In this document: piece by piece, positions 9,227-15,654 of the stretch
Layout: each line of letters starts with the position of its first letter
How positions within the stretch are numbered: position 1 is the first letter of the stretch
From: JBBRDU01 sp038203615
Lineage (GTDB): Bacteria; Verrucomicrobiota; Verrucomicrobiia; Chthoniobacterales; UBA10450
DNA length: 64,000 nucleotides
Assembly (NCBI GenBank): GCA_038203615.1
Contig: JBBRDU010000003.1
Coordinates: 12,900 to 76,899, forward strand
Direction of reading: 5' to 3'
Notes under the pieces: model-generated
What the model saw: only the letters and a program-made list of their open reading frames with translations
Databases searched by the model: none
Told to the model about the DNA's origin: nothing
Made by a program: the position numbers and the translations under genes

Positions 9227-9886
9227 ATGAAGAAAATCCTAACTATCGCCCTTGGCACCATGCTGGCGCTCCCCCTCGCGGGCTTCGCCCAGGGCACGCT
9301 CAAAGTCGGAACGGTCGACATGAACCGTGCCTTCAAAGAATTTAACAAAACCAAAGACGCCGAAGCCAAGATTAATGAGGCGAAAAACGCGGCCAAAAAA
9401 GAATACGACGATCGCGCCGATGCTTACAAAAAGGCGCTCGATGAGATCAATAATCTGAATAAGCAGCTCGACTCCAACGCTCTCAGCGCCGATGCCAAGA
9501 CGGCCAAGGCGAAAGATCGCGACGATAAGATTACGAACATCAAAAACTTGGAGCGCGAGATCAACGAGTTCCGCCAGACGCGCGAGCGTCAGTTGCAGGA
9601 GCAGGCGCTCCGCATGCGCGAAGGCATCGTCAAGGAGATCACGGACGTGGTCATGGAAAAGGTCAAAGCGCAGAGTCTCGATCTCGTTTTTGACAAGTCC
9701 GGCATGAGTTTGAACGGCGTGCCGCTCTTGATGTATTCCCGCGAGAACGTCGATTTCACCAATGATGTGGTGGCTGTCTTGAACAAGCCGGGCCGCGCCA
9801 CCAGCGCCACCACCGAGAAGGCGACCGGCGCCACTTCCACCAGCGCAACCAGCTCTGCCAGTCCGGCCAAGGCGACCAAGCCCTGA
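9227..9886 (+). CDS. skp: Periplasmic chaperone, OmpH/Skp family
   Basis: 219 aa. A clear signal peptide (MKKILTIALGTMLALPLAGFA) is followed by VGTVDMNRAFKEF and a long charged helical region (about 35-140) typical of Skp tentacles, then the C-terminal sheet part (VFDKSGMSLNGVPLLMYS). The last 35 residues are an Ala/Thr/Ser-rich tail not found in E. coli Skp. It carries unfolded outer-membrane proteins to BamA, encoded 56 bases upstream. A strong terminator follows. Confidence 0.9.
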   Translation: MKKILTIALGTMLALPLAGFAQGTLKVGTVDMNRAFKEFNKTKDAEAKINEAKNAAKKEYDDRADAYKKALDEINNLNKQLDSNALSADAKTAKAKDRDDKITNIKNLEREINEFRQTRERQLQEQALRMREGIVKEITDVVMEKVKAQSLDLVFDKSGMSLNGVPLLMYSRENVDFTNDVVAVLNKPGRATSATTEKATGATSTSATSSASPAKATKP

Positions 9887-9907
9887 CTTAACTTTCAACA
9901 AATTGGA

Positions 9908-9941
9908 ACACACGCGGGTCCAACACCCGCGTGTGTTTTTT
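9908..9941 (+). terminator. Rho-independent terminator after skp
   Basis: Perfect 12-bp stem ACACACGCGGGT (9908-9919) with ACCCGCGTGTGT (9925-9936), a 5-base loop and a run of six T (9936-9941). It lies 22 bases after the skp stop. Confidence 0.9.
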
Positions 9942-10021
9942 GTACCGAGAATGAAGCCAGCGGTATTCTTCCGCGCCGCCGCTGAATCGGGCACGCCCGC
10001 TTGGCCCAGGCTTTCCTTGTT

Positions 10022-10819
10022 GTGAGACCACTCCTTCCCTTCGCTTTCCTCATCGGGTCCGCCCTGCTCGCGCGCGGGGCGGCTCCCAATTGGCAGGCCA
10101 GCCTGACCCGGGATCCCCCGGGAGATTTCGCGGCGTTGCGGCCGCTGCGCGCCATCTACAATTTCGGGTGGTCGGGGCTCACTGCGGCCACGGCGGAAGC
10201 TCAACTCACCAAATCATCGGACAACCGCTATCTGCTGGAGGCCAACGGCCGGACCGTCGGCCTGGCCCGGGCCCTTTGGCGATATGACGTGAACTTCCGC
10301 GCGGTGGACGATGCCAGCACCCTGCTCCCGGTGGAGACCAACCAGAATGAGACGGTGCGTTCCAAGAAAATGGCCACGCACCTCACCTTCAGTAACACCG
10401 GCGTCAATCGCTCCCGCATCGAGAATGGAGTGGTCGCCAAGGGTAAGGGTTTTTCCTTTCCGAACCTTTACGACCTGCACTCCGCCATGCTTTACCTGCG
10501 CAGCCAGCCGCTGAAGGATCGCGCCGTTTATCGCGTCGTGGTTTATCCGACCACCTCCGCCTACCTCGCCACCCTCACGGTGACCGGGCGCGAAAAGCTC
10601 AGTGTGCGGGCCGGTAATTACAACGCCATCAAGATGGATCTACAGCTGAGCAAGGTGGGCAAGGAACTGGAGTTGCAACCACACCGTAAATTTCGCAAAG
10701 CCACTATCTGGCTGTCGGATGATTCGGATCGGATGATTCTGCGCGTCGAGGCGCAGATTTTTCTGGGGAGCATTTTCGCCGAGCTCCAATCCGTAAAGTT
10801 CGAAACTCCGAAACAGTAA
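10022..10819 (+). CDS. Exported DUF3108 protein
   Basis: 265 aa from a GTG at 10022, which gives a compact signal peptide (RPLLPFAFLIGSALLARGA). An in-frame TTG at 10001 would add seven residues, and neither start has a convincing ribosome site. The body matches DUF3108: LRAIYNFGWSGLTAATAEAQL, then alternating strands to a C-terminal RMILRVEAQIFLGSIFAELQ. Members are predicted periplasmic, lipocalin-like beta proteins; function unknown. It follows the skp terminator, so it is probably transcribed separately. Confidence 0.75.
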   Translation: MRPLLPFAFLIGSALLARGAAPNWQASLTRDPPGDFAALRPLRAIYNFGWSGLTAATAEAQLTKSSDNRYLLEANGRTVGLARALWRYDVNFRAVDDASTLLPVETNQNETVRSKKMATHLTFSNTGVNRSRIENGVVAKGKGFSFPNLYDLHSAMLYLRSQPLKDRAVYRVVVYPTTSAYLATLTVTGREKLSVRAGNYNAIKMDLQLSKVGKELELQPHRKFRKATIWLSDDSDRMILRVEAQIFLGSIFAELQSVKFETPKQ

Positions 10820-10840
10820 CCGTTCCTGAGAGACCACCTG

Positions 10841-10916
10841 GCACAACGTTTACCAAGGACACGGCGTCACACCATGCCTTGTTTACTTGGGCGCTGAACA
10901 TTGAGCGTTTGACGTT
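10841..10916. repeat. Degenerate dispersed repeat, copy 1
   Basis: GCACAACGTTTACCAAGG at 10840-10857 and TTGAGCGTTTGACGTTGAG near 10900 recur, in the same order and orientation, at about 57313-57377 (GCACAACGTTCACCAAGG, then TGAGCGTTGAGCGTT). Such word-like repeats lie between genes here and have no coding potential. Confidence 0.5.
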
Positions 10917-11027
10917 GAGAGTTCTTCTTCCAGGTAAGGAGGTTTCTCCGAGACGTCCGGTGCGCGTTTTCGTTCATCAGCTGCCCACGGACACCCCGGA
11001 GGTGCCTCCCCTGAAGGCCCTGGCCGC

Positions 11028-11786
11028 TTACGGCCGGATCCACTCGCCGCGGACCGGGGGCTGCGCCCAGGGCGGAAAGCTGCGCCGGGGCGTGTAAACC
11101 CGCTCGTGCGAGCCGGGCAGCAGCTCGAGCGCCGCCAGCGTCTCCAAATCAAGGCGACCGGTCGGCCGCAATCCAACGCGCGCTTGATAGGCGCGCAGGG
11201 AAAATTCCATGTCCGGACTAAAAACTCCATCGGCCTGGTATTTAAAAAGGCCACGACGGGCCAGAACCTTCTGCGCATCCAGAATGACCTTGCTCTGCAC
11301 CTCCGGAGGCGCAGTCTCGAAGGGAGTGCCCGCGAACATTGCACCACTCCGGGGCACCACCCGGCCTGGGTAAACGCGGGGAGGCTCGCGATCCTGCGGG
11401 GCTCCGGCAAGTGGCGCGCCAGGTCCCGGATTGACGGGGCCGTTGTCCCTGGCGTTGTCATCCGGCAGATCCGAAGTGCCCTCCTCCGATCGGGACGGAG
11501 CTGGCACGGTCGTCACAGGAGCCCTTGTCGCCGCCGGCACCGGCGTGGCGGCGGGCCCTTTGCGCAAGGCCTGCAACGTCTCCTCGTTCAGCTCGCCCGT
11601 TATCTCCAGGCCGTTGCGGATCTGATACCTCCGGATGGCCGCGCTGGAATCGGCATTCTTCTCCCCCGTGATCTGCCCGTAATAGAAACCCTGGTCTTTT
11701 AAGGCCTGTTGCGCCTTGGCCACCGCCTCGTCCGCGCGCAGGGTCGTGAGGAAAACCAAGAATAATGCCGCGATCAGGAATCTCAT
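11028..11786 (-). CDS. Exported protein with two peptidoglycan-binding domains
   Basis: 252 aa. Signal peptide MRFLIAALFLVFLTTLRA. A PG_binding_1-type repeat lies at about 20-75 (AQQALKDQGFYYGQITGEKN, IRRYQIRNGLEITGELNEET) and a second at about 165-225 (AQKVLARRGLFKYQADGVF, YQARVGLRPTGRLDLETL), joined by a long Pro/Ala-rich linker. It likely anchors to or senses murein. It is the last gene of the run ubact-prcB-prcA-amidase-this, 35 bases after the amidase stop, and probably works with the amidase. Confidence 0.85.
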   Translation of the reverse strand: MRFLIAALFLVFLTTLRADEAVAKAQQALKDQGFYYGQITGEKNADSSAAIRRYQIRNGLEITGELNEETLQALRKGPAATPVPAATRAPVTTVPAPSRSEEGTSDLPDDNARDNGPVNPGPGAPLAGAPQDREPPRVYPGRVVPRSGAMFAGTPFETAPPEVQSKVILDAQKVLARRGLFKYQADGVFSPDMEFSLRAYQARVGLRPTGRLDLETLAALELLPGSHERVYTPRRSFPPWAQPPVRGEWIRP

Positions 11787-11821
11787 GGTGATATGGCTGA
11801 TTGGACGCTCCGCCCGGCAAG

Positions 11822-12625
11822 TTATTCGGTAGAAGGCAATCCCGTCAGGACCAGCATCGATTGTCGCTGCCGCAAAGCGTCGCGATAGTGAAAAATTCCT
11901 TCCGTGATCGCACCCGCCACGCTCTCGCGGTAATCGGGACTGGACAGTTTCGATGTTTCATCCTTGTTCGAAAGGAATCCGCCCTCCACCAAAACGGCGG
12001 GATGACGCACGTTCGCGATCACGAAAAATTGTTGCGCCCTGGTCCCTCGATTGTTCGCATGCGTGCGGGTGACGAGTGCCTCCTGCAGGCAATTGGCCAG
12101 ATCCTGGCTCTCCGCGTTGAGCAATGGCAGGGCGGTTCGTTGCAGGAAGGGCAGCCACGCGATCAGCGGGACACCCGCCGTCATTTGATGATCGGGATAA
12201 TACGTCTCGATTCCACTCGAAACCGCCTTGCTTCCTTCATTGAAGTGAATACTGACCAGGATGCAATCAGGAATCCTATTCGTTAGGGCAGCGCGTTCCG
12301 CGAGGGAGATATAGGCGTCCCCCGCCCTCGTCATAACCGTCGCCATCCCCTGCGCCTGGAGAAGGCGGTCCACTCGTCGCCCAATATCGAGCGTCAATTC
12401 TTTCTCTACGGTATGGCCGACAATCGCGCCCGAGTCCTGCCCACCGTGACCGGGATCGATCACGACCACGTTAAACGGCTCGTGCCGGCGGGATTGAACC
12501 GTCCACCCGCTCTCCCGTGGCGTGGTCCATTGCAGCCAGGCGAAGCAAATCGCCATGAGAAGGACACCCGCCCAGGCCAGAACTCTGTCGGTCACTCGCG
12601 CCCGGCGCCCGGATCGTAAAAACAT
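11822..12625 (-). CDS. N-acetylmuramoyl-L-alanine amidase (Amidase_3)
   Basis: 267 aa. A basic N terminus and one membrane segment (about 14-31, VLAWAGVLLMAICFAWLQW) anchor the enzyme. The catalytic domain starts at VVIDPGHGGQDSGA (zinc His), continues with EKELTLDIG (zinc Glu) and SIHFNEG (zinc His), and has VEGGFLSNKDE with the catalytic Glu. It cleaves the bond between muramic acid and the stem peptide. The start is 12 bases after the prcA stop with AGCGGAG upstream, so it is almost certainly cotranscribed with the proteasome genes. Genomic linkage of a cell-wall hydrolase to a proteasome operon is unusual. Confidence 0.92.
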   Translation of the reverse strand: MFLRSGRRARVTDRVLAWAGVLLMAICFAWLQWTTPRESGWTVQSRRHEPFNVVVIDPGHGGQDSGAIVGHTVEKELTLDIGRRVDRLLQAQGMATVMTRAGDAYISLAERAALTNRIPDCILVSIHFNEGSKAVSSGIETYYPDHQMTAGVPLIAWLPFLQRTALPLLNAESQDLANCLQEALVTRTHANNRGTRAQQFFVIANVRHPAVLVEGGFLSNKDETSKLSSPDYRESVAGAITEGIFHYRDALRQRQSMLVLTGLPSTE

Positions 12626-12637
12626 GAAATGGCTCCG

Positions 12638-13417
12638 CTAAACCTGAACAGCCGATCGAACCTGATCGTCTGAAAGAGAACGATACCGGATGGCCGTTTT
12701 ACCCCGGCGCTCCAGGATGGCCGCTTCGATCCCGGTGGTGGCGAGTTGATCCTGCCGATGTTTGGCAATGGCGGCAGCGTCGGGCATCTGCCGCCCCGAC
12801 TCCTCGCTCAAGGTCAGGTGTCCGACGCTCCATGCATCCACGGCCGCGCTCAGCGCATGCTCAAATGAACCATTTCCCGGAAGGACGTCTTTAAGAAAAG
12901 ACTCCATCATCTCCGTCGACTGTCGGGTCGCACTCAGCGCCGCAAAATTTTGATGAAGCTCAGAAGCATTGGAGCCGCTCGTCGCGATTGCGCCGTCGTA
13001 TTCGAGGCGGAGAAAAAGGTCTTCTTCCGGACGGGCGCCCACTTCGGCGAAGAGAAGCCGCGCCAGGTAAGGGGCGCCATAGACCTGCTCGAAGGCCCCC
13101 TTCAAAACCGGGCTGAGAGAGTAATGAGCCAGCCGCCGCAAGGAAACATCCGCGGCGGAACGCGTAAAGCCCTCCGTGCTGGCCAGCTCAATCGCAGCCA
13201 TGCGCAGCCGCTCAATGTCGCCGGGATGACCAATCGCACCCATCGCAATCCGATCGTAGATCTCGAAAATCTTCTGGCGAGCGCGGCCCAGCGTGACAAA
13301 TAAAATCCCATCGGCATAACCGACCGCCGCGATGGGACTGCCAGAAGCCAGCTGCGTCTCAATGTATTCGCGCCGATTCGCGATCGCTTCCACCCAGCGG
13401 TAAGGCTCTTCAATCAT
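12638..13417 (-). CDS. prcA: 20S proteasome alpha subunit
   Basis: 259 aa. It aligns with actinobacterial PrcA: RREYIETQLASGSPIAAVGYADGI, KIFEIYDRIAMGAIGHPGDIERLRM and LRRLAHYSLSPVLKGAFEQ, which correspond to the alpha-type N-terminal helix, the first strands and helix H1. It lacks the Thr nucleophile, as expected. Alpha rings cap the barrel, gate entry and dock the ATPase ring. Its ATG overlaps the prcB stop by four bases (ATGA, 13414-13417), which indicates translational coupling and equal dosage. The C terminus continues beyond the core fold with a charged tail. Confidence 0.9.
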   Translation of the reverse strand: MIEEPYRWVEAIANRREYIETQLASGSPIAAVGYADGILFVTLGRARQKIFEIYDRIAMGAIGHPGDIERLRMAAIELASTEGFTRSAADVSLRRLAHYSLSPVLKGAFEQVYGAPYLARLLFAEVGARPEEDLFLRLEYDGAIATSGSNASELHQNFAALSATRQSTEMMESFLKDVLPGNGSFEHALSAAVDAWSVGHLTLSEESGRQMPDAAAIAKHRQDQLATTGIEAAILERRGKTAIRYRSLSDDQVRSAVQV

Positions 13418-14217
13418 GCGACTGAGTTCTTAAAAATGGCCGAGATCTTCTCGTCGGGCATGGTGTTGATTCCATCCTGGGAAACGATTTTAATGATCGG
13501 AAAAATGCGCGTGTTTCGGTCGACCCCGCCCGTGGCCGTGTCCGATTCCGCGGCCGTATCGAGAGCCCGCAGGGCGATCGCGACCGCTTCCTCTTCGCTC
13601 AATTTCTGCAGGGGCTGCCCGCTCCATTTATTGGCGTAATAAAGAATGCCGCGCACGGCAGGCGAGCCCGAGCCGGTCGCGCAGTAATCGGCCGCTTCGA
13701 ATTGCGCGCCCATGGCGTCGTAGAAATAGAGTCGGGCCGAGGCATTGGCTCCGTGGTCGTAGGTGGCAAAGATCGGCACGACCATCCCCACGCCTTGCAT
13801 GACGAATCCGAAATTGTCGCGCAAAAGCTTGGACAACGCGCGCACCTTGCCGTCAACGCTCATTTCCTGGAGTTGGGTGCGCCGGAAATATTGAAAGGAA
13901 TGCTCGAGCACGCGGGCCATTTCCCACGCCGTCGCCGGCACTCCGGCGATGGCCATGATGGAATGCCGGTCTATTTCCAGGACTTTTTCCGCCCGATCGT
14001 AAACCACCGTGTTCCCGGCCGTGGCGCGGCGATCACCCGCCACCAGAACACCGCCGGCAAACTTGAAAGCGAGAATCGTCGTCGCCTGGGTCTGGCTCCA
14101 GGAACCTCCGGTCCCGGCGGAATCGCGCAGAGCGGGAGCCGTGGCCAAAAGTCCCTGGCGGCGCAAAAGACCGGGAAAATCTTCGCTCCCGCTGGAGAAA
14201 ACCTGGTCAAGCGCCAC
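13414..14217 (-). CDS. prcB: 20S proteasome beta subunit
   Basis: 267 aa precursor. A 45-residue propeptide precedes the nucleophile Thr46 (mature Thr1) in TTILAFKFAGGVLVAGDRRA. Counting from Thr1, Asp17 (GDRR) and Lys33 (RAEKV) are both present, so the active site is complete; ATGSGS supplies the later Ser region. It degrades proteins inside the barrel chamber. The start is GTG at 14217 with a good ribosome site (GGAGAG, eight bases away) inside the 14-base gap after ubact. Sequence and order (modifier, beta, alpha) match bacterial Pup/UBact proteasome loci. Confidence 0.95.
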   Translation of the reverse strand: MALDQVFSSGSEDFPGLLRRQGLLATAPALRDSAGTGGSWSQTQATTILAFKFAGGVLVAGDRRATAGNTVVYDRAEKVLEIDRHSIMAIAGVPATAWEMARVLEHSFQYFRRTQLQEMSVDGKVRALSKLLRDNFGFVMQGVGMVVPIFATYDHGANASARLYFYDAMGAQFEAADYCATGSGSPAVRGILYYANKWSGQPLQKLSEEEAVAIALRALDTAAESDTATGGVDRNTRIFPIIKIVSQDGINTMPDEKISAIFKNSVA

Positions 14218-14231
14218 GCCCGATTCTCTCC

Positions 14232-14408
14232 TTATTGGCCCGTGCGCTGGCGATAGCGCTTGGATTGGTTCGGATCCACTTTTCGCATTTTTCTAAGCAG
14301 ATCCTTCGTATCGGGTCGGGAAACATCAGGGGACCGCGGCCCGCCTCCGTCTCCCTGTTTCGGTGCCCACGGCACCGGGTCGATTGGCCTCTGAGTGCGC
14401 TCCGGCAT
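14232..14408 (-). CDS. ubact: UBact (Pup-like) protein modifier
   Basis: 58 aa from the ATG at 14408. It begins MPERTQRPIDPVPW, has a Gly-rich, Pro-rich disordered middle (GDGGGPRSPD), then DTKDLLRKMRKVDPN and ends KRYRQRTGQ. This is the pattern of UBact, the small modifier found beside proteasome genes in some Gram-negative phyla and analogous to Pup of actinobacteria. Pup-type tags end in Gly-Gln or Gly-Glu; a terminal Gln must be deamidated by Dop before PafA can join it to a lysine. Five lysines could receive chains. It sits 14 bases before prcB. A reading frame extends 25 codons upstream, but the extension (Cys/Phe-rich) is unlike the family, so the internal ATG is chosen. Dop, PafA and Mpa are not in the window. 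Confidence 0.88.
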   Translation of the reverse strand: MPERTQRPIDPVPWAPKQGDGGGPRSPDVSRPDTKDLLRKMRKVDPNQSKRYRQRTGQ

Positions 14409-14437
14409 AAGGGAATGTACGAAAAAAGAACGGCAAA

Positions 14438-14459
14438 GGCAAGTTGACCCGTGCTTGCC
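14438..14459. promoter_or_regulatory. Inverted repeat between ubact and the divergent LysM gene
   Basis: GGCAAG (14438-14443) and CTTGCC (14454-14459), ten bases apart, lie inside the 83-base divergent intergenic region (14409-14491). The position suits an operator shared by both promoters. There is no T-run, so it is unlikely to be a terminator. Six-base arms can arise by chance. Confidence 0.3.
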
Positions 14460-14491
14460 AGAAAAAGCAGCTGGTGCCAACATCAGGAACG

Positions 14492-14968
14492 ATGAAGTTG
14501 TTTGTGCTCAGCGCCGTAGCCGTCCTGTGGGCTGAGGCCGTCACGGTCCCCGCCCTTTCCCAAACTCTGGCGCGGACCCCAGCCCCGGATACACCGACCG
14601 CGGCGCAGTTACAGGCTTTAACCAAAAAGATCGAGGAGCAGAATGCGAAGATCGATACCTTGTCGCAACAGATCCTCAAGCTCGAGCAGCAGATAACCAA
14701 CGCGCGCCCCGGCGTGATGATTGGCGAAGCCACGCCCGCGGCCGCCGCCGCCGCGCCCGAGCCATCCAATCACGCCACCGCCAACGGCAACACCCACACG
14801 GTGGCGCGCGGCGAAACCCTCACTTCCATCGCCAAGATGCATAATGTGACAGTGAGCGATCTGCAAAAGATGAATCACATTGAAAACGATCGAAAGCTGC
14901 AAATTGGCCAGACCATCCTGATCCCCGGCCCGGCCACGCCCGCCTCTTCCGCCTCCCCCAACGATTAG
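14492..14968 (+). CDS. Exported LysM-domain protein
   Basis: 158 aa from the ATG at 14492, with AGGAAC just upstream. The signal peptide ends near VPALSQ. A coiled coil of about 30 residues follows (ALTKKIEEQNAKIDTLSQQI), then an Ala-rich linker and one LysM domain at about 102-145 (HTVARGETLTSIAKMHN ... LQIGQTILIP), which binds N-acetylglucosamine in murein. It diverges from ubact and is followed after two bases by the GYF gene. Confidence 0.85.
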   Translation: MKLFVLSAVAVLWAEAVTVPALSQTLARTPAPDTPTAAQLQALTKKIEEQNAKIDTLSQQILKLEQQITNARPGVMIGEATPAAAAAAPEPSNHATANGNTHTVARGETLTSIAKMHNVTVSDLQKMNHIENDRKLQIGQTILIPGPATPASSASPND

Positions 14969-14970
14969 TC

Positions 14971-15549
14971 ATGGAAGACGCGACCAATCAGCAATGGTAT
15001 CTGCGCAAACACGAAGACGGCACGATTTTCGGACCTCTCGCCTTCGATCAATTGGTCGACTGGGCCGGCAGCGCGCAAATCGCGCCGCATGATGCCATCT
15101 CGACCGATCAGGCCACCTGGATGAAAGCGCCCATGTTGCCGAACCTGGGGATGGACTGGCTGGTCGAAGTCACGAGCGAGCGTTATTACGGACCCACCAC
15201 GCTGGGCGCGATCCAGGAATTTATTCGCCTGCGCGAGATCGATGGAGAAACTTTTATCATCAACGCCTGCGACGGCACGCGTCGTCAGATCCTGGAATTG
15301 CCCACCTTGCAGTTGCCAACCGAACCAGAGCCCGAGCCGGAAACTCCCGCGGCGGAGGAAGCGGAAGCACCGCACGAACCGGCCACCAGCGGCATCTCCA
15401 TCGATCTGCAGGATCGCATTCGAGAACTGGAACAAAGCCTGCATGAAGAGCGCCGGGCCTTCGAAGAATCGGAAGACCGCTCCCGCGAATTACAGAGGCG
15501 CTATGACGAACTGGAGCAAAAACTCGGCTCGTTAGGTTCGTCAAATTGA
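14971..15549 (+). CDS. GYF-domain protein with C-terminal coiled coil
   Basis: 192 aa, no signal peptide. The N terminus has the bacterial GYF_2 pattern (WYLRKHEDGTIFGPLAFDQLVDWA, shown in part) with DQATWMKA. A second, shorter copy follows (ERYYGPTTLGAIQEFIRLREI). An acidic Pro/Glu-rich linker (about 110-135) leads to a heptad coiled coil at about 142-188 (DRIRELEQSL, RELQRRYDELEQKL). GYF domains bind proline-rich peptides. Two bases separate it from the LysM gene, so the two are probably cotranscribed; partners unknown. Confidence 0.7.
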   Translation: MEDATNQQWYLRKHEDGTIFGPLAFDQLVDWAGSAQIAPHDAISTDQATWMKAPMLPNLGMDWLVEVTSERYYGPTTLGAIQEFIRLREIDGETFIINACDGTRRQILELPTLQLPTEPEPEPETPAAEEAEAPHEPATSGISIDLQDRIRELEQSLHEERRAFEESEDRSRELQRRYDELEQKLGSLGSSN

Positions 15550-15573
15550 TGGACTCCTCAGGGCCAGCGAAGC

Positions 15574-15638
15574 GCTTGCCCTGCGAGGCACGAACTCACC
15601 CCGGGCTGGGCAAGCTGTTGTCGGGCGGGGGCTCCGCC
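15574..15638. repeat. Inverted repeats between convergent genes
   Basis: GCTTGCCC (15574-15581) pairs with GGGCAAGC (15608-15615), and GGCGG (15624-15628) with CCGCC (15634-15638). They lie between the stops of the GYF gene and the convergent ABC transporter gene and may act as a two-way terminator. Confidence 0.4.
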
Positions 15639-15654
15639 TGCCCCACCCGGACCC

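Noticed and set aside
14409..14483. 25-codon upstream extension of the UBact frame
   Set aside because: The extension is Cys/Phe-rich and unlike UBact or Pup, whereas the internal ATG gives the family's MPER start and normal length.
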